This document shows, piece by piece, positions 20,311 to 33,038 of a DNA stretch of 38,132 nucleotides; the first letter of the stretch is position 1, and the number at the start of each line of letters is the position of its first letter. Origin of the DNA: Hofstenia miamia (lineage: Eukaryota; Xenacoelomorpha; Acoela; Hofsteniidae); the NCBI GenBank assembly GCA_900660155.1, contig CABFPE010000506.1, positions 294,140 to 332,271 of the forward strand, in the 5' to 3' direction. A program made the translations under genes and the position numbers. Below the pieces are notes generated by a model that saw only the letters and a program-made list of their open reading frames with translations, was not told where the DNA came from and ran no database searches.

Positions 20311-22915
20311 GTCTGAAATTACAAGCTAGGTTTCACCAGGTAAATACGACGTATTGTTCATGGTCCGTGAAAATCCGGCTAGGGCCTTCCTCCTCGAAAA
20401 AACAAACAAAAGTGACATATGCCATTACTGAAAACAAAAGTAGTCAGGCAACATCACACAGTGTTGCAAAAACTTCTTAATGATAAACAAGCGTTTGGAA
20501 GTACACTGCATTTTTAATTTTTACTCAAGCAATTTCTAGAAATACTTTATCATTCCAACTTTGTCTATTTGATATTTTGGTTTTTCTAGTCACACTAGAA
20601 ATATATTTGTCAAAAATTTAAGGTTATATCTAGAAAATTTAAAATCATATTTTTGGATGCCCTGACGATTATTCTACATTTACAGCGATGCATGGCATTT
20701 TGTAATGAAGGGTCTAACATTATTAATTACAAAACACAACCCATCTTTTCTTCCAAAAAACATCCGATTGCCTAAATTACCAATGCAATATATTAAGAAT
20801 ATCAATGACATTACATCATACACAATAATACAACTACATGTTAAATTGAAAGCTATTACAAGCCTAAATTCGTAATTTCTGTAAACATTAAATATCCAAT
20901 TGGGTACTTAAAAATTAAAGTAGATAAAAAATTGATTTGAAAAATAAAAAGTGGCAATGCTAAATATTTTAAACCCAAAGATCTTGCTAGAACCACTTTA
21001 TGTATTTTGGACTAATGTTCAGAAAAAAACTAAAAATCAAATTTAGATATTAGCAAAAACGAATAAACGTATATAAAAGTCCTATTAGTTAGTTTATTTA
21101 TGGGGTAATGTACATAGTATGCACTGTAGGTTTGATTCTTGTTTACTAGTGTTAGAGTTAAAGATTCCTTGTTTAGTATATCTTAAAATTGGATTATAAT
21201 TTGCCGTGATTTCGCAAATCTTGAAATTCAACCGCAAGCTTATTATCAAGTCCAAATCCAAACAATGTAATAAAAATATAATTGAAATTAGCATACACAT
21301 TTGACGAAATTTTATGTAGCACTCATCTCCCTCTATCGAAATTTCGCAAACACAGAAATGCTTCTAAGAAATATATTTCTCAGTAATAACAGATGCGTGC
21401 GTTGCCGAGGCAAAACGATACTTAGCATCTGATTTAAAACGAGAAATACGCTAAACAAATCAGTTCATAATTCAAGCAAAATAAAACTTTTTAATGGATT
21501 TTTCTAAACTGTCCTTAAAAAGCGGTGCCAATAAATATAAATCTACAACCATGTACGCAATTTTAAAATTAACTATAAATGTATGACAGTCTGCAAAAAT
21601 GCGGAATGCATAGAATTAATACATAAGTGGAACTTGAAATTGAGTTGAATATTTAAAATTTAAATTGATACTAAGCACACAAAATTGAAGAAAATGGATG
21701 AAGTTAGGTTTGTATTTTAGCTCACTGAGCTTTTCTGAAAGTGGAATTTTGAGAATGTATAAATTTCAAGAATTTAAAATACTGTTCCGTTAGCTGGGGA
21801 AAGAGAGTTTGATGTTGACTAACAACATTAAGATAAAAATGTAAATGATATTTTTTATGCACTATGGTCTCTTTATCTAAAATGGAACGTAAATTAAGTG
21901 TACAACTTGATGATTTAATACAATGCTTAAATATTATGTTGCAAAACAGAGGTGGCACCCACAAAACTCCCAATTTTGAGTTAGATCGACTAGAAAGAAA
22001 TATAATTTCCTCCACTCATCAAGTGTCATATTTACATTCGCAAACAGTTTTACTATCGCATGTGAATTAACTACATATAGAGATATTAACTGAACACATT
22101 TGTATGTTTTTCTCGAATGAGAAATTTGGTTACAGGACTTCATGTTTTGGTGTCGTAACCTTAAATGTATTCCCCAACGAGTGTTAGCGCAAAAACCCAG
22201 CAAAGGCCGGTTTCACGTTTCTGATTTTTGACAAAATTCTTTACCATTAACCAAATTGAAATAGCTAAATATCGAATAGCATACCATTCATTAAATAAGA
22301 AATTCACTAAGGTGGAATTCAGGATCAGTTCCATACTTTACCCAAGTATATTTTTTTCAAGCATAGACCGGGTTTCTAGGCGCTAATGCTTTCCTACCAA
22401 GATATCTATACAAAACTGTTGACCTAACTGAATAAAGCAGCAAAAATTCATAAAATCCTAAACTAGATTTTCTAAGTTTTTAATGGCCTTGTTGCTACTT
22501 ATATTATCAACATGAAATCTAAAACAGTGAAAATCATATAAATGGGTTGCATGAGGTTGAGAAATTTCATTTCAATTCGAAAAATACGACTGTACTAATT
22601 AACAGTTTTGTTACATGTGTTAATTATTCATTATTCAAAGTGAAGTTATCCATGAAAGTATACTATTTTGTAAATTATTTTCTCAATTGTGGGCAAGTCG
22701 CTCAATACAAATAGTAAATTTTTATTGCTATGGAGTAATAATTTATGGATGTTTTGTAACTGAATGTTAAATTTAATGTACATTTCATTTTGATTTTTAG
22801 GTGAAATTCTTTCATGATTAAGTTTAGATATCTTCAGTAATTTTAATCTGAAGCTGGTGTTGCCCAACTAAACTTTCTGCTGTCCATTTCCCAGTTATTA
22901 TAAAAAGAAGCTAAC
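20311..22915. other. No gene recognised
   Basis: AT-rich, with only short chance frames on both strands. Two overlapping minus-strand frames at 21722-22203 (about 90 codons each) have no recognisable domains. No repeats with clear ends are seen. Confidence 0.45.
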
Positions 22916-23968
22916 TGAAATTTAAAGAAATGTGTCAATATCCTTCAAAACTTACTGTGGAGTTTATGATTAAAATTTGTTTACAATTCAAGTAGTTTCA
23001 AAAATGCATAATTAACAAATAAAGTACAAAAAAGAAAAACATATATCAAGGACTATACAGAGTAATTAAACTCTGCATTTGGAAAAGTAAATAACTTTCA
23101 CACTTGTAAATATTAACCCAGAAATTAGTCTAGATATTCAAGCCTGTAACCAATACAGATTACTTGAAATTTCAATGCTTCTATATTCCCAAATGATTTA
23201 AATATTCTAATATAATTAAATCACTACTAATAAATATAATACCCTTATAATACTAACATATATAATGAAATAGATTTAATGCAATCGTATTTCATTTTAA
23301 GATAGTTTGGTAAAAAAAGTATTAATTTAATGTGATCCTTATAGAGATATTTCAACAAATTTATAGAAAACTTCGGCAAGAAGACAAAAGCTTGATTGAG
23401 GGAAAAAATCGAAGTGAATTTACCCCNTGAAATTTAAAGAAATGTGTCAATATCCTTCAAAACGAGAAAAACACTATTTGTATTTTAAAACACTTACTGT
23501 GGAGTTTATGATTAAAATTTGTTTACAATTCAAGTAGTTTCAAAAATGCATAATTAACAAATAAAGTACAAAAAAGAAAAACATATATCAAGGACTATAC
23601 AGAGTAATTAAACTCTGCATTTGGAAAAGTAAATAACTTTCACACTTGTAAATATTAACCCAGAAATTAGTCTAGATATTCAAGCCTGTAACCAATACAG
23701 ATTACTTGAAATTTCAATGCTTCTATATTCCCAAATGATTTAAATATTCTAATATAATTAAATCACTACTAATAAATATAATACCCTTATAATACTAACA
23801 TATATAATGAAATAGATTTAATGCAATCGTATTTCATTTTAAGATAGTTTGGTAAAAAAAAGTATTAATTTAATGTGATCCTTATAGAGATATTTCAACA
23901 AATTTATAGAAAACTTCGGCAAGAAGACAAAAGCTTTATTGAGGGAAAAAATCGAAGTGAATTTACCC
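22916..23968 (+). repeat. ~510/540-bp direct duplicate around a single N
   Basis: Bases 22916-23426 and 23428-23968 are near-identical and separated only by N at 23427. The second copy has about 30 extra bases after CCTTCAAAAC and one extra A in an A-run. This is typical of two alleles or unmerged contig ends placed in series. Non-coding. Confidence 0.92.
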
Positions 23969-25366
23969 CTGCTCACAACTGTGAAGATTAAACGATTACT
24001 CTCAAAGCTGAAAAACTTATGTTAAAATATGCCAAATATTTCAGTAAAAGCAGGAAGAGCATATTCTTTTTAAATACAATTCTGAATATATTTATCGAAT
24101 ATTTTAGCACTTTTTGCTACATAAAATGGAATATATCTCCGATTCTACTTATAACGTATTCCTAGTATTCCTATAGCCACTAGATTTTTAATTTTTTTAG
24201 AAAAATAAACAATGGTATGAAAGGAAAGAAAATGATTAAAATTTTGCCAAGTACCCAACTTTGAAAACTACAAAAGTTCAAATTTAGTGTAAAATGATAA
24301 CAAAACCTTGCAAAAGTAAGCTTAGACAAAACATACAATTAGAATATAATATACATACCTAATAAAAGGGGCGAAACTTCAAAATCTTGAGAAGAAGCGT
24401 TATCGATAAAATTCTGCGTGAAAAGAAGTACTTTATCTAAAAAATAAATTCAAAAATATTTAAGATAATTTGGCAGCATTAATTGGAAATCAGTGTGAAC
24501 AAATGTATGAAATAAGTTGAAATGACAAATTACGTAGGATATATATATATATGTATGTCGTTTTAATTCCTGCACATTACAACACGTTGCAATGTAAAAG
24601 GGAAATTCCAGTTAATATACAATTGCTAGCACTACTTACTATAGATAGGTCACAAATTTTTACACCAGAACGTTATAGTCGTCAATGAAAATGTATTTAT
24701 ATAAAAAATTTCAAAAGAGCTTTGCTAAAATAATTGGGCACAGCAATATTTTTAACAATATGAATTTCTTAAATATTGCAATTATATGTTACGAATATGT
24801 TTCATTGCTTAGTTTTACAGTTTCAGTGAAAAATGAATTTAGTATCTAGATTAAATAAAGAAGCGCGTAAACAAATNATTGAGGGAAAAAATCGAAGTGA
24901 ATTTACCCCCGCTCACAACTGTGAAGATTAAACGATTACTCTCAAAGCTGAAAAACTTATGTTAAAATATGCCAAATATTTCTGTTAAAGCAGTAAGAGC
25001 ATATTCTTTTTAAATACAATTCTGAATATATTTATCGAATATTTTAGCACTTTTTGCTACATAAAATGGAATATATCTCCGATTCTACTTATAACGTATT
25101 CCTATAGCCACTAGATTTTTAATTTTTTCAGAAAAATAAACAATGGTATGAAAGGAAAGAAAATGATTAAAATTTTGCCAAGTACCCAACTTTGAAAACT
25201 ACAAAAGTTCAAATTTAGTGTAAAATGATAACAAAACCTTGCAAAAGTAAGCTTAGACAAAACATACAATTAGAATATAATATACATACCTAATAAAAGG
25301 GGCGAAACTTCAAAATCTTGAGAAGAAGCGTTATCGATAAAATTCTGCGTGAAAAGAAGTACTTTA
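23938..25366 (+). repeat. ~490-bp duplicate segment inserted between two single Ns
   Basis: Bases 23938-24435 recur at 24878-25366, the latter bounded by N at 24877 and N at 25367. The second copy lacks 9 bp (a repeated TATTCCTAG). Directly outside the Ns, CGCGTAAACAAAT occurs on both sides (24864-24876 and 25368-25380). The 489-bp piece therefore looks like an alternative-allele contig wrongly placed inside otherwise continuous sequence. Confidence 0.92.
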
Positions 25367-25380
25367 NCGCGTAAACAAAT

Positions 25381-26574
25381 GTATCATGAATCGTGCACTT
25401 TATAGGCAATTAAGGCTTTTAGGCTGGTTGTGCAAATTAATGCAAAAAATATTCATTTCAATGTTATAGTCACAGACAATTTATTACACAGAGAGGCGAT
25501 ACATAAAATCAATAATTATGGAATTAACCACATATAACGTTTTTTTTATGTTACCATAAATCATGCATATGTGAAAAATTTTCAATTGTGTGAATAATTC
25601 GGTTTTTACACAAATGTGTTGCAAAGACATTACTTACCAAGGTTGAATTACGATTGATTGTAGTTATATAGACCTGACATGTTTTGAATATGAAGCATCT
25701 TCTATTTATAGTACGACAATGTTCTTATCACCCAATAATTTCAAACTATAAAGGATTAATGTGTTAATATTCATCGTATTGCTAAGACATTGTATTTTAA
25801 GCATCTGAATAAATTGTTAGATGGTATTCGCATACTACATTAAATAATGTTTTAATATTGTAAATTTGCAATTTTCATAAATACATTCGATTTTCTTTAA
25901 TTATTTTTGTCTGTTAAACAATGGTTTGCATTCTTTTACGGCAGTGAACAAGTAATTAAAAAGTAAGCAAATTATTAAATTTTTTTGACTTACTTTACAG
26001 AAGTTTAGGACTCCTAGAAATTAAACGACCAAACAGGCCAGGTCCAGTCCTGCAATTTATGTGCATGGGTCCAGATTTTTTTCAAATTTGTAATATACAT
26101 ACATTCTCTTACTTTGATATTTTATAACAAGAATTATGTCATTAATTAGTATAATTCTACATCAAAAAATAATAAATAAGATTTAGTTATGGAGTTGTTC
26201 AATTGATGTCAAATGTTTTTAATTTAACTAATATTTCAATTACATGTTTTAAATTATTATATAAAAATTTTCTTGTAATGATTTTAGCTATGGCGGGTTA
26301 GGGCTAGGCTTAGCTTATGTTGGATTGAACCCGGGACTGAAATCACTCCATCAGCAACTCTGATACGATTAAAACGAAGATTAAAACAAATTTAACTCAT
26401 TTGATATTTTTCACATAGGCTAAACTACGTTACTTAATAGTAGCAAAATGTTTAAGGCTATTTTAGGGTATAACGCAAAATCATTCACATTCAAATAATG
26501 AGCAAATCTTTAGTAAGTCTATTTTTGGGAGAAAATTTTTTTTGTAAATTTTACAAAAGGCGAGATATATGTGC
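25381..26574. other. No gene recognised
   Basis: AT-rich. A polypyrimidine tract plus CTTACTTTACAG at 25980-26000 precedes a ~43-codon open stretch (LEIKRPNRPGPVLQFMCMGP) up to about 26128, a possible but unsupported exon. On the minus strand, CCCGGGTTCAATCC (26324-26337 complement) resembles a tRNA B box, but no matching A box or cloverleaf is seen. Confidence 0.35.
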
Positions 26575-26595
26575 GTCTCTTATACACATCTAGAT
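26575..26595. other. Probable library-adapter remnant (Tn5 mosaic-end junction)
   Basis: 21 consecutive bases, beginning GTCTCTTATACACATCT and continuing AGAT, match the middle of the joined Tn5 mosaic ends used as the Nextera mate-pair junction adapter. A chance match of this length is very unlikely. The sequence on either side shares GCGAGATAT (26560 and 26619 areas). It should be treated as contamination or a chimeric join rather than biology. Confidence 0.75.
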
Positions 26596-26679
26596 ATACA
26601 TGAAATTGCAACAAAAAGCGAGATATTTATGTTGAGGGTTAAACAAAGAGCGACATATATATATATATATGTATATATA

Positions 26680-26725
26680 CGCATCTGCGTTTATACATAT
26701 ATATATATGTATAAACGCAGATGCG
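26680..26725. repeat. Perfect 46-bp palindrome with TA core
   Basis: Every base from 26680 to 26725 pairs with its mirror position around 26702.5: CGCATCTGCGTTTATACAT, (AT)n, then the complement. It is preceded by an (AT)n stretch at 26654-26679. It could extrude a cruciform. Because it lies about 85 bp from the adapter-like sequence, a read-through artefact must be considered. Confidence 0.9.
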
Positions 26726-29120
26726 CTTTGTGTATTTGAATTTCGAAGGAAATCAATATTGCGACTATGATTCAAAAATTTATATAAAAAAGTATTTAAC
26801 TGGACGACGCAAAATGTCTGTATGCATTAAATGGAAAAGAGTGAAACATATTTTCGAATAACACGAATTATCATGAAATTTTTTGTTATATTTAAGCTTT
26901 TTAGATAAATTTTATAACTGAATAGCACTATATTTTCTTAACTAATGATTTTCTGGCATGAAATTAACAAACAATGTCAGCAGCAAGGCATATTCTAATC
27001 AAAATAACAATTAAAAAGTTTTTATATATAAATGAGTGTAATTGTTATAGAATTCTATAAGGAAGTCAACATACGTTTTTTATAATTATATTTTGCTCAA
27101 CAAAGCGCCTCTCAAGATTGTTTTGAAAACTTAATCAAGTATCTACTATTTGGAAACTGAATGCTGTTTGCTTTAGTGTCGTACTGAGAATAGTCCTGTA
27201 ATTCTTCATAATTAGGATGGATTGATCCGTTCATTTGAGATTGTGGATTTCGTTACCAAGAAATACAACTTTTAGTGAGCCGATATTGAAACGAAAATTG
27301 TATTTCGAAGTTTTTCGAAATTATCTGCGAAAGCAATGTAAAGAAATATTTTTTTGCTATAGTTAACAACGCCACCTAACGAGCAATAAGAAACACAATT
27401 CGTCTTACGAGCATCCCTTTTGAAAAATAGAATTAAAAGATTTTAAAGCAGTTATGATTTTAGAGTAGAATTGCCAAATAATTACCTTAGGCTCCTAAGT
27501 AATGAAACACATGTTGAATTTAGTGTAAACAAAAATATCTTGTGTAGCGAATAAATGCAATGTTTGTAGGTAAGACCAAGTGTTTTCATTGCAAAATTTA
27601 CAATTTACTATTTCTCTAAAGGAGTTTCCACTGGTTGATTGGTAGTTCAGAACTGCTATTGAATATCTAAATGGGAAACATCTACATGTCTAATTGTTTA
27701 ATGCACAAAATTACATTGGAAAAAAATATGTAGTATTCAAACGAAAGGACAGAAAGTCGTGATAGCCTCCTGTGTACTAATACCATGATTAAATTGTTTT
27801 TGTGAAAATGATAAAAATTTTTTCCATTAACCGATTTCATCTTAGTGGATATTTAAATACCCATTAAGTTTTTGTCTTGTCGCAATTGGTAGGATTAAAT
27901 TTTCACTCAAAATTTTAATAGATATGTACCTTTGTTTTGTTTTTTCCAATGCTCAAAACAACGAATAGAATTCGTAAAATATATAAAATTAATGGAGTTA
28001 TTATTGAAATAACAAACATGATAACTGTTAAAATACAACATTAAAAAATATTTGTCATAGATATTCTAAAACTAACTTTCACGCAGGAATTTTAGCAGAG
28101 TTTGTAATCCTGAAACTCTTTTTTTCGGCATACAAAAAAGTTAGATATCTACCAAATGTTATTGATATATTCATTAAGGCCAATATATCAAAAAAGTCCT
28201 AAAACCAAAATATATTTTGCAAAAATACAATTTCACAGCATTTGAAGTGTATTATATTCTTTGATATTGTTCTTCATAAATTATTGCATGCAATTTTGAA
28301 ATTCTTCCAATTATTGTCATGAGGTATAATGAGTGAGCTTAGAACTTCCATGTAATCGTATTGAAAATGTAAAATACAACTTACCATAATTCTTATAAAT
28401 AATTTTAATTATTATATTAATGATGTTCTGCTGAGAAAGGGCGGAAATACGAGCTTGTTCTGGATTCCACTATCCTAATGATCTAAAAAAATTGAATCTT
28501 TAAATATTTAAATAAAACTTACTTATATTTAACAATATCAACTAGAAATTTTAAACTGCAAAAATTGAGGAGAAAGTGAAGACGGGAGAACACGGATGCC
28601 GACGGATTGATGACGGTAATGTTTTTACGGAATTCTTAATTAATATGTTGGAATATACATAAAAATCTCTTTAAAAAACCCTCAAATTTTTAGAAAACGT
28701 CAAAACGTGCAAAACGACACAGTTTAACACGATTAAAAACGAAATATTAATTAAAACTATGCTAAATGACAAACAATTATAGTATATTTACAATTCGGGC
28801 GAACATTTAGGGCGAAGGTACAAAATAGGGTGCACGCGGAACACGCCGATAAAATAAACACTAATGCAAGGTAAAAAACGATGAGAAATGCAATAACATA
28901 CGTAAAAAGCGTAAAAATAATGCATATAGACCAATAAATTTGCATAATTAACCAGATTCGTAGCGCGCGGTACATATTTAAGAAGAATAGCACAGAAAAC
29001 TTGAAATTCATAAAATAATCAACTATTATTTAACAAATTACACGATCCAAAAGTATATCCTATTTTTAACCTAAATGCAAGAAATAGATGTACATTTATG
29101 TAAATCTATACATTTTTTAT
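26726..29120. other. No gene recognised
   Basis: AT-rich with only short frames. The longest (28757-29011, minus strand) is a hydrophobic run of the kind expected by chance from T-rich DNA. No repeats with clear ends were seen. Confidence 0.45.
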
Positions 29121-29395
29121 TGTAAATCAAGTACTTCTGACTTGATTTTTTAAAAAATTGGAACTCCCGATTGGTATTTTACTTTAGTGGACTTTTCAAA
29201 AAAATTTGATGGTAAATCAAGTACTTCTTTCTTGATTTTTTAAAAAATTGGAACAATCTGACATCCTTTAATATTGGGATCAATTTTACTTTAGGGGACT
29301 TTTTCAAAAAAAATTTGATGACTCATCCAATAAACTTTTCTAGACCAGTTTTTTACGAGGAACAATCTGACATCCTCAAAATTTTGAAAAAATTA
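29121..29395 (+). repeat. Degenerate tandem repeat, period about 90 bp
   Basis: GTAAATCAAGTACTTCT starts at 29122 and again at 29212, each followed by CTTGATTTTTTAAAAAATTG and later by TTTTACTTTAG(T/G)GGACTTTT. GGAACAATCTGACATCCT occurs in the second unit and again near 29360 in a third, more diverged one. It looks like a small satellite-type array of about three units. Confidence 0.8.
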
Positions 29396-31189
29396 ATATT
29401 TGAATCAGTATAGTTTTTTTTTTAGTTTACCGATATACATGTAATTCAGCTCTTAGATAAAAGTTTTCTGTAACTGAAAAGGGTGTATGTTATACTTTGG
29501 TAAGCATATTTAAAAATTTTAATAAAAATATATAAATTTCTAATTGCAAACATACAGTAAATATAATAAACTACGACGAAAAATTTTAATATGTCAAGGC
29601 TATAATCTGTATTAAGTTCTATAATACGTCATACATTTATACCAATCAAAAGTATTGTTACAGTATTATTAGAAATTGTTAAATTTGTTTTTGAATGAAT
29701 AGTTCAATGCAATTTAGTAAATTTATTCAATGCCATTTTGATTTGAAAGTTATCGTAGAGTTTTTCAAATGGTGGCATTGCAACCTATTTTGCTTACTGC
29801 TGTTGTCCTCAATTTTTACATATTCATCCTAGTGTGTGTCTTTGACAAACCTTGTTATGGTTCTTCATTGATATATGCTTAGTCTTAAATACATTAGAAC
29901 ATTAAAAGGTGCTTTGGTAACTACTTTATTAAATTTACATATTCATTATCCAGTAAATAAATGGCTTAACACATTTCTGATGGCCACCTCCTGGGTGGAT
30001 GTGGAAGTGCCGTCATATTTTAGAATGAAGATGGAAACTTGAAGGTTGTCTAATAGTGAACTTTGTCACTCAGAGTTATTGTGTAGTTAGTGCTTTTACA
30101 ATTTCCACACAATTGCTAAAGAAATTGTTGTTATCCTCCTCTTGCATATTTGGTTTGATCAAAATTAAGAATGCTCTAATGAAAATACCACATCATTTTT
30201 CATTTGAAATATTTGGGTTTTGGATCTATGAATTGCTTTCCTTAAAACATGGTGTTGCATGTTTAAACATTGCTTCAACAAAAACGCCCTAAATGAAATT
30301 TGTCATCAAAAATATCACTTTGCCTAAATCCTAAAAATCAAAATTCTCACTTTGTTCTAAACAAATTGTCTAAAAATTAATTTGCTCAATTTAATTTTCT
30401 CAAAAAAATATTTCATTGCTAGATGGCGTCAAATAGAATCACTTCATTTCCACATGGCAAATAGCCACAAGTGTCCCAATGGAGAGAGTTCTCCCCATGT
30501 TTAGCTACTAATAAACAATTTTTTGGTTAGTGTTAGGGCTAGATTCTGATTAAGATTTGGGCTAGTTGTGAATGCCTAACATAGTCATCACCCCCATATA
30601 TAGCTGAATTTAAATTTTTGACATTTCATATCATTTTAATATGTAATCATGTATAAAGTATGTCTATTTTCACTATAATAGTATTTTTAAATGAGATTTG
30701 TTTTCTGTGAAATTTGCTGGATCTTAATTGAACCATGTATTGCAAAACTAATTTTCTGCAAATTGATTCAAAACAAGAAATTGCCTTTTTGATTTTAATT
30801 TCCTGTAGTATGGACTTTTGGATTTCATTAAAAATATACTATAATTTTTTGTTATTTAGCACAGTTTTAATTAATATTTGGTTTTTAATAGCATTAAACT
30901 GTGTGGTTTTTAAATGTCTTCTTTAGTGTTTTGTCTGTCTTGATGTTTCCAAAAAGAGAATTTTGTTTATATTGTAAAATATTAATATAAATTGCTTAAA
31001 AAATTGTGTAAAACATTACTGTATTCAATCCTTTGTCATCTGTGTTCCATGTTCCCCCATCTTCTCTTTCTCCAAAAATTGATATAGAGGAAATATAAAC
31101 TATAAGATAAACTAGTAATAATTTAAAAATGAAACTAATTCTCAATGGACTTGACATTCCAAACCCTGGTTTGTCAGTCACATTCTTTG
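29396..31189. other. No gene recognised
   Basis: AT-rich sequence with short frames only (for example 30056-30292 and 30735-30926), without domains or splice context I can support. Confidence 0.45.
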
Positions 31190-31849
31190 TATTTCAAAAG
31201 TAAAAATTGATAAAATACAAAAGGAAAATTTGTAAGCAAATATACAAAAGGGTGATGTGACATGTTAGAAATAGGCATGTTATCATTTAATTTGTCTAAA
31301 CAATTAGCATTAACAATTAGTAATTATTCAATATTCAAATTATTTAACAATATTAATGATTTAAGTCCTTTAAAATTTATTTATTATGCATTTGTTTTCA
31401 TGTTCTGTTAAATTTATTCTTCTTGCATAAATATAAGGTAGCCTAATAAAATACAAAAGGGAGTTATGTATTCATTTTTTCTTAGCATCCTTGATTTTCT
31501 TGGAAGGTAAACCTAATTTTTCATTTCTACATTTTATCATATTTTTCATGATTACACTTATCTGCTTTTCAATAGAAATGCTAAAATAAGAAAGAGAGCT
31601 AATTATTTTTTGTATTTACACAGAATTTTTCAATTATTTAGGAATTATAATGTAATTTAATGCATTCTTAATTGTATACACAATTTCTTTTTGTGATTTC
31701 ATTGTATTTTTCATAGTTTTTAGAGGTAATACTAATAGTTCAGCCCAATTAAATGATGATGAGCCTATTTCTAATATGTCCCATCACCCTTTTGTATATT
31801 ATTTACAAATTTGCTTTCATTTATTAGACTTATCCTACTTTTGAAATAA
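31190..31849. mobile_element. 660-bp foldback-type element with 123-bp inverted arms
   Basis: Bases 31190-31312 and the complement of 31727-31849 align over equal lengths (123 bp each). The best-matching core is AATATACAAAAGGGTGATG...GACAT.TTAGAAATAGGC (31239-31275 against 31765-31801). Other aligned blocks are ATTTCAAAAGTA at the outer edge and ATCATTTAATT at the inner edge. The 414-bp middle has no coding capacity. It is probably a non-autonomous DNA transposon or foldback element. The exact ends and target duplication are not clear, because weaker similarity continues outward. Confidence 0.75.
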
Positions 31850-31860
31850 AAAAAGTGATT

Positions 31861-32323
31861 TGACCTACTTGTATTTTTGGTTGGTACTTGAAACAAATAC
31901 CAAATTTCTCAAAATGAATACTGAATATCTCAAAACAGATACTGAATATATAGTTTGTAACAGATGTATATGGGACATAGTTTAAAGAGACAATCATATT
32001 ATTATTGTAAATGTCTTTATTTTTAAAAAGCAATTAATTTCTGTATTCATGTTTAGTTAAAAAATTTTTGAAATCCAATTTAAATTTTCTAAATTTGCCC
32101 TATATTTGAATATTGAGCTGCAGTCACAACCCCTAAAAAATTACAATTTTAAATTCTGTGCCTAAATGCTATCAACATATGATTTCATAGTGATTGCTAT
32201 TGGATGAAAGCTAACAAAGGTTTCCAAGTTACATTTTCTCAGTATCTGTTTTGAGATTTTTGATATTCATTTTGAGATATTCAGTATTCCTTTAGAGTAC
32301 CAACTGTATTTTTTGTCAAATTT
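31861..32323. repeat. 85-bp imperfect inverted repeat adjoining the foldback element
   Basis: The complement of 31861-31945 matches 32239-32323: CAGTATCTGTTTTGAGAT, ATTCATTTTGAGA, then GTACCAAC and a GTCAAAT block. Within the arm the GAGATATTCAGTATTC motif is itself partly repeated. It joins the right arm of the 31190-31849 element, so the 32239 arm may be the end of a second copy in opposite orientation. Confidence 0.75.
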
Positions 32324-32789
32324 AAAATTTTTCCAACATTTCACTTAAATTTAGAAAATTCTGGCTAAATTTACACAATTTAAGAAATTTATTAATAATT
32401 TCTAAAGTACTTCAGCAACTGCTTTCTAAACAATTTTACAAGAAACAAATTAAACAGTATATTGAAATGTTTCTATTATTAAATATTAAAATAATTTTAA
32501 TCAATTTTTTATGAGCTATTACCTACTTCTGCAGAAAAAAGATGCAAGATAATTTGACAACTACATATAGTCCTGTTTCATTCAATTAATTCAAACTGCT
32601 TTTGTATTTCCATTCATGTTGGCAAAGCTTAAGAAGATTGTGAAATCCTCTACCATCAATGCTTTGTGGTTAATTCATGTTTCAACATGCTAATTTACTT
32701 TAAATTATTACTATGTGATTGTGCATGTAATTGTATATACTTTATTGTAACATCCTCTACCAGGCTTTCTATTGTAGAATCATGGGGCA
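32324..32789. other. No gene recognised
   Basis: AT-rich, no repeat or frame worth naming. The last bases (32760-32789) have AG dinucleotides after T-rich tracts that could serve as splice acceptors for the coding-like stretch that follows. Confidence 0.4.
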
Positions 32790-33038
32790 TAGTCTAGCAG
32801 CTCAAATGGTAGTAAGGTTGCAGAAATTACCATCGCCAAGAACAACAAATGCTCTAACAAAAGAAATGAAGATTGGTGGTTGACCAATTTCAATGTAGAA
32901 AAAAGAACTGATGCCATTTCCAAGAAGGCATTCCAGCTAGCAACCAATTTACATGGCATCACACCAAAGCCAAATCAAGTGAATCCAACCATACTCACCA
33001 AGGTGCTAATTGTTTGTCTCAAGTTTAATTTCTAGCTC
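32790..33038 (+). other. Unrecognised coding-like stretch, possible exon
   Basis: An ATG-less frame stays open for about 80 codons from the stop just before 32790 to a stop near 33035. It reads SSSNGSKVAEITIAKNNKCS, then EDWWLTNFNVEKRTDAISKK and AFQLATNLHGITPKPNQ, to VNPTILTK. The composition is protein-like (mixed charge, Trp pair, Pro-rich end) and less AT-rich than its surroundings. ACCAAG followed by GTGCTA at 32996-33007 could be a splice donor. I do not recognise a family. It may be an internal exon of a host gene or a relic inside a repeat. Confidence 0.35.

Noticed and set aside
24540..24556. (AT)n microsatellite as a regulatory element
   Set aside because: Short simple sequence expected in AT-rich DNA, with no adjoining gene.
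26290..26360. tRNA or tRNA-derived SINE suggested by a B-box-like CCCGGGTTCAATCC on the minus strand
   Set aside because: No A box at the right distance and no cloverleaf pairing could be drawn.
28757..29011. Hydrophobic minus-strand frame as a membrane protein
   Set aside because: A T-rich strand gives runs of Phe, Leu and Ile by chance. There is no domain, no context and no homologue I recognise.
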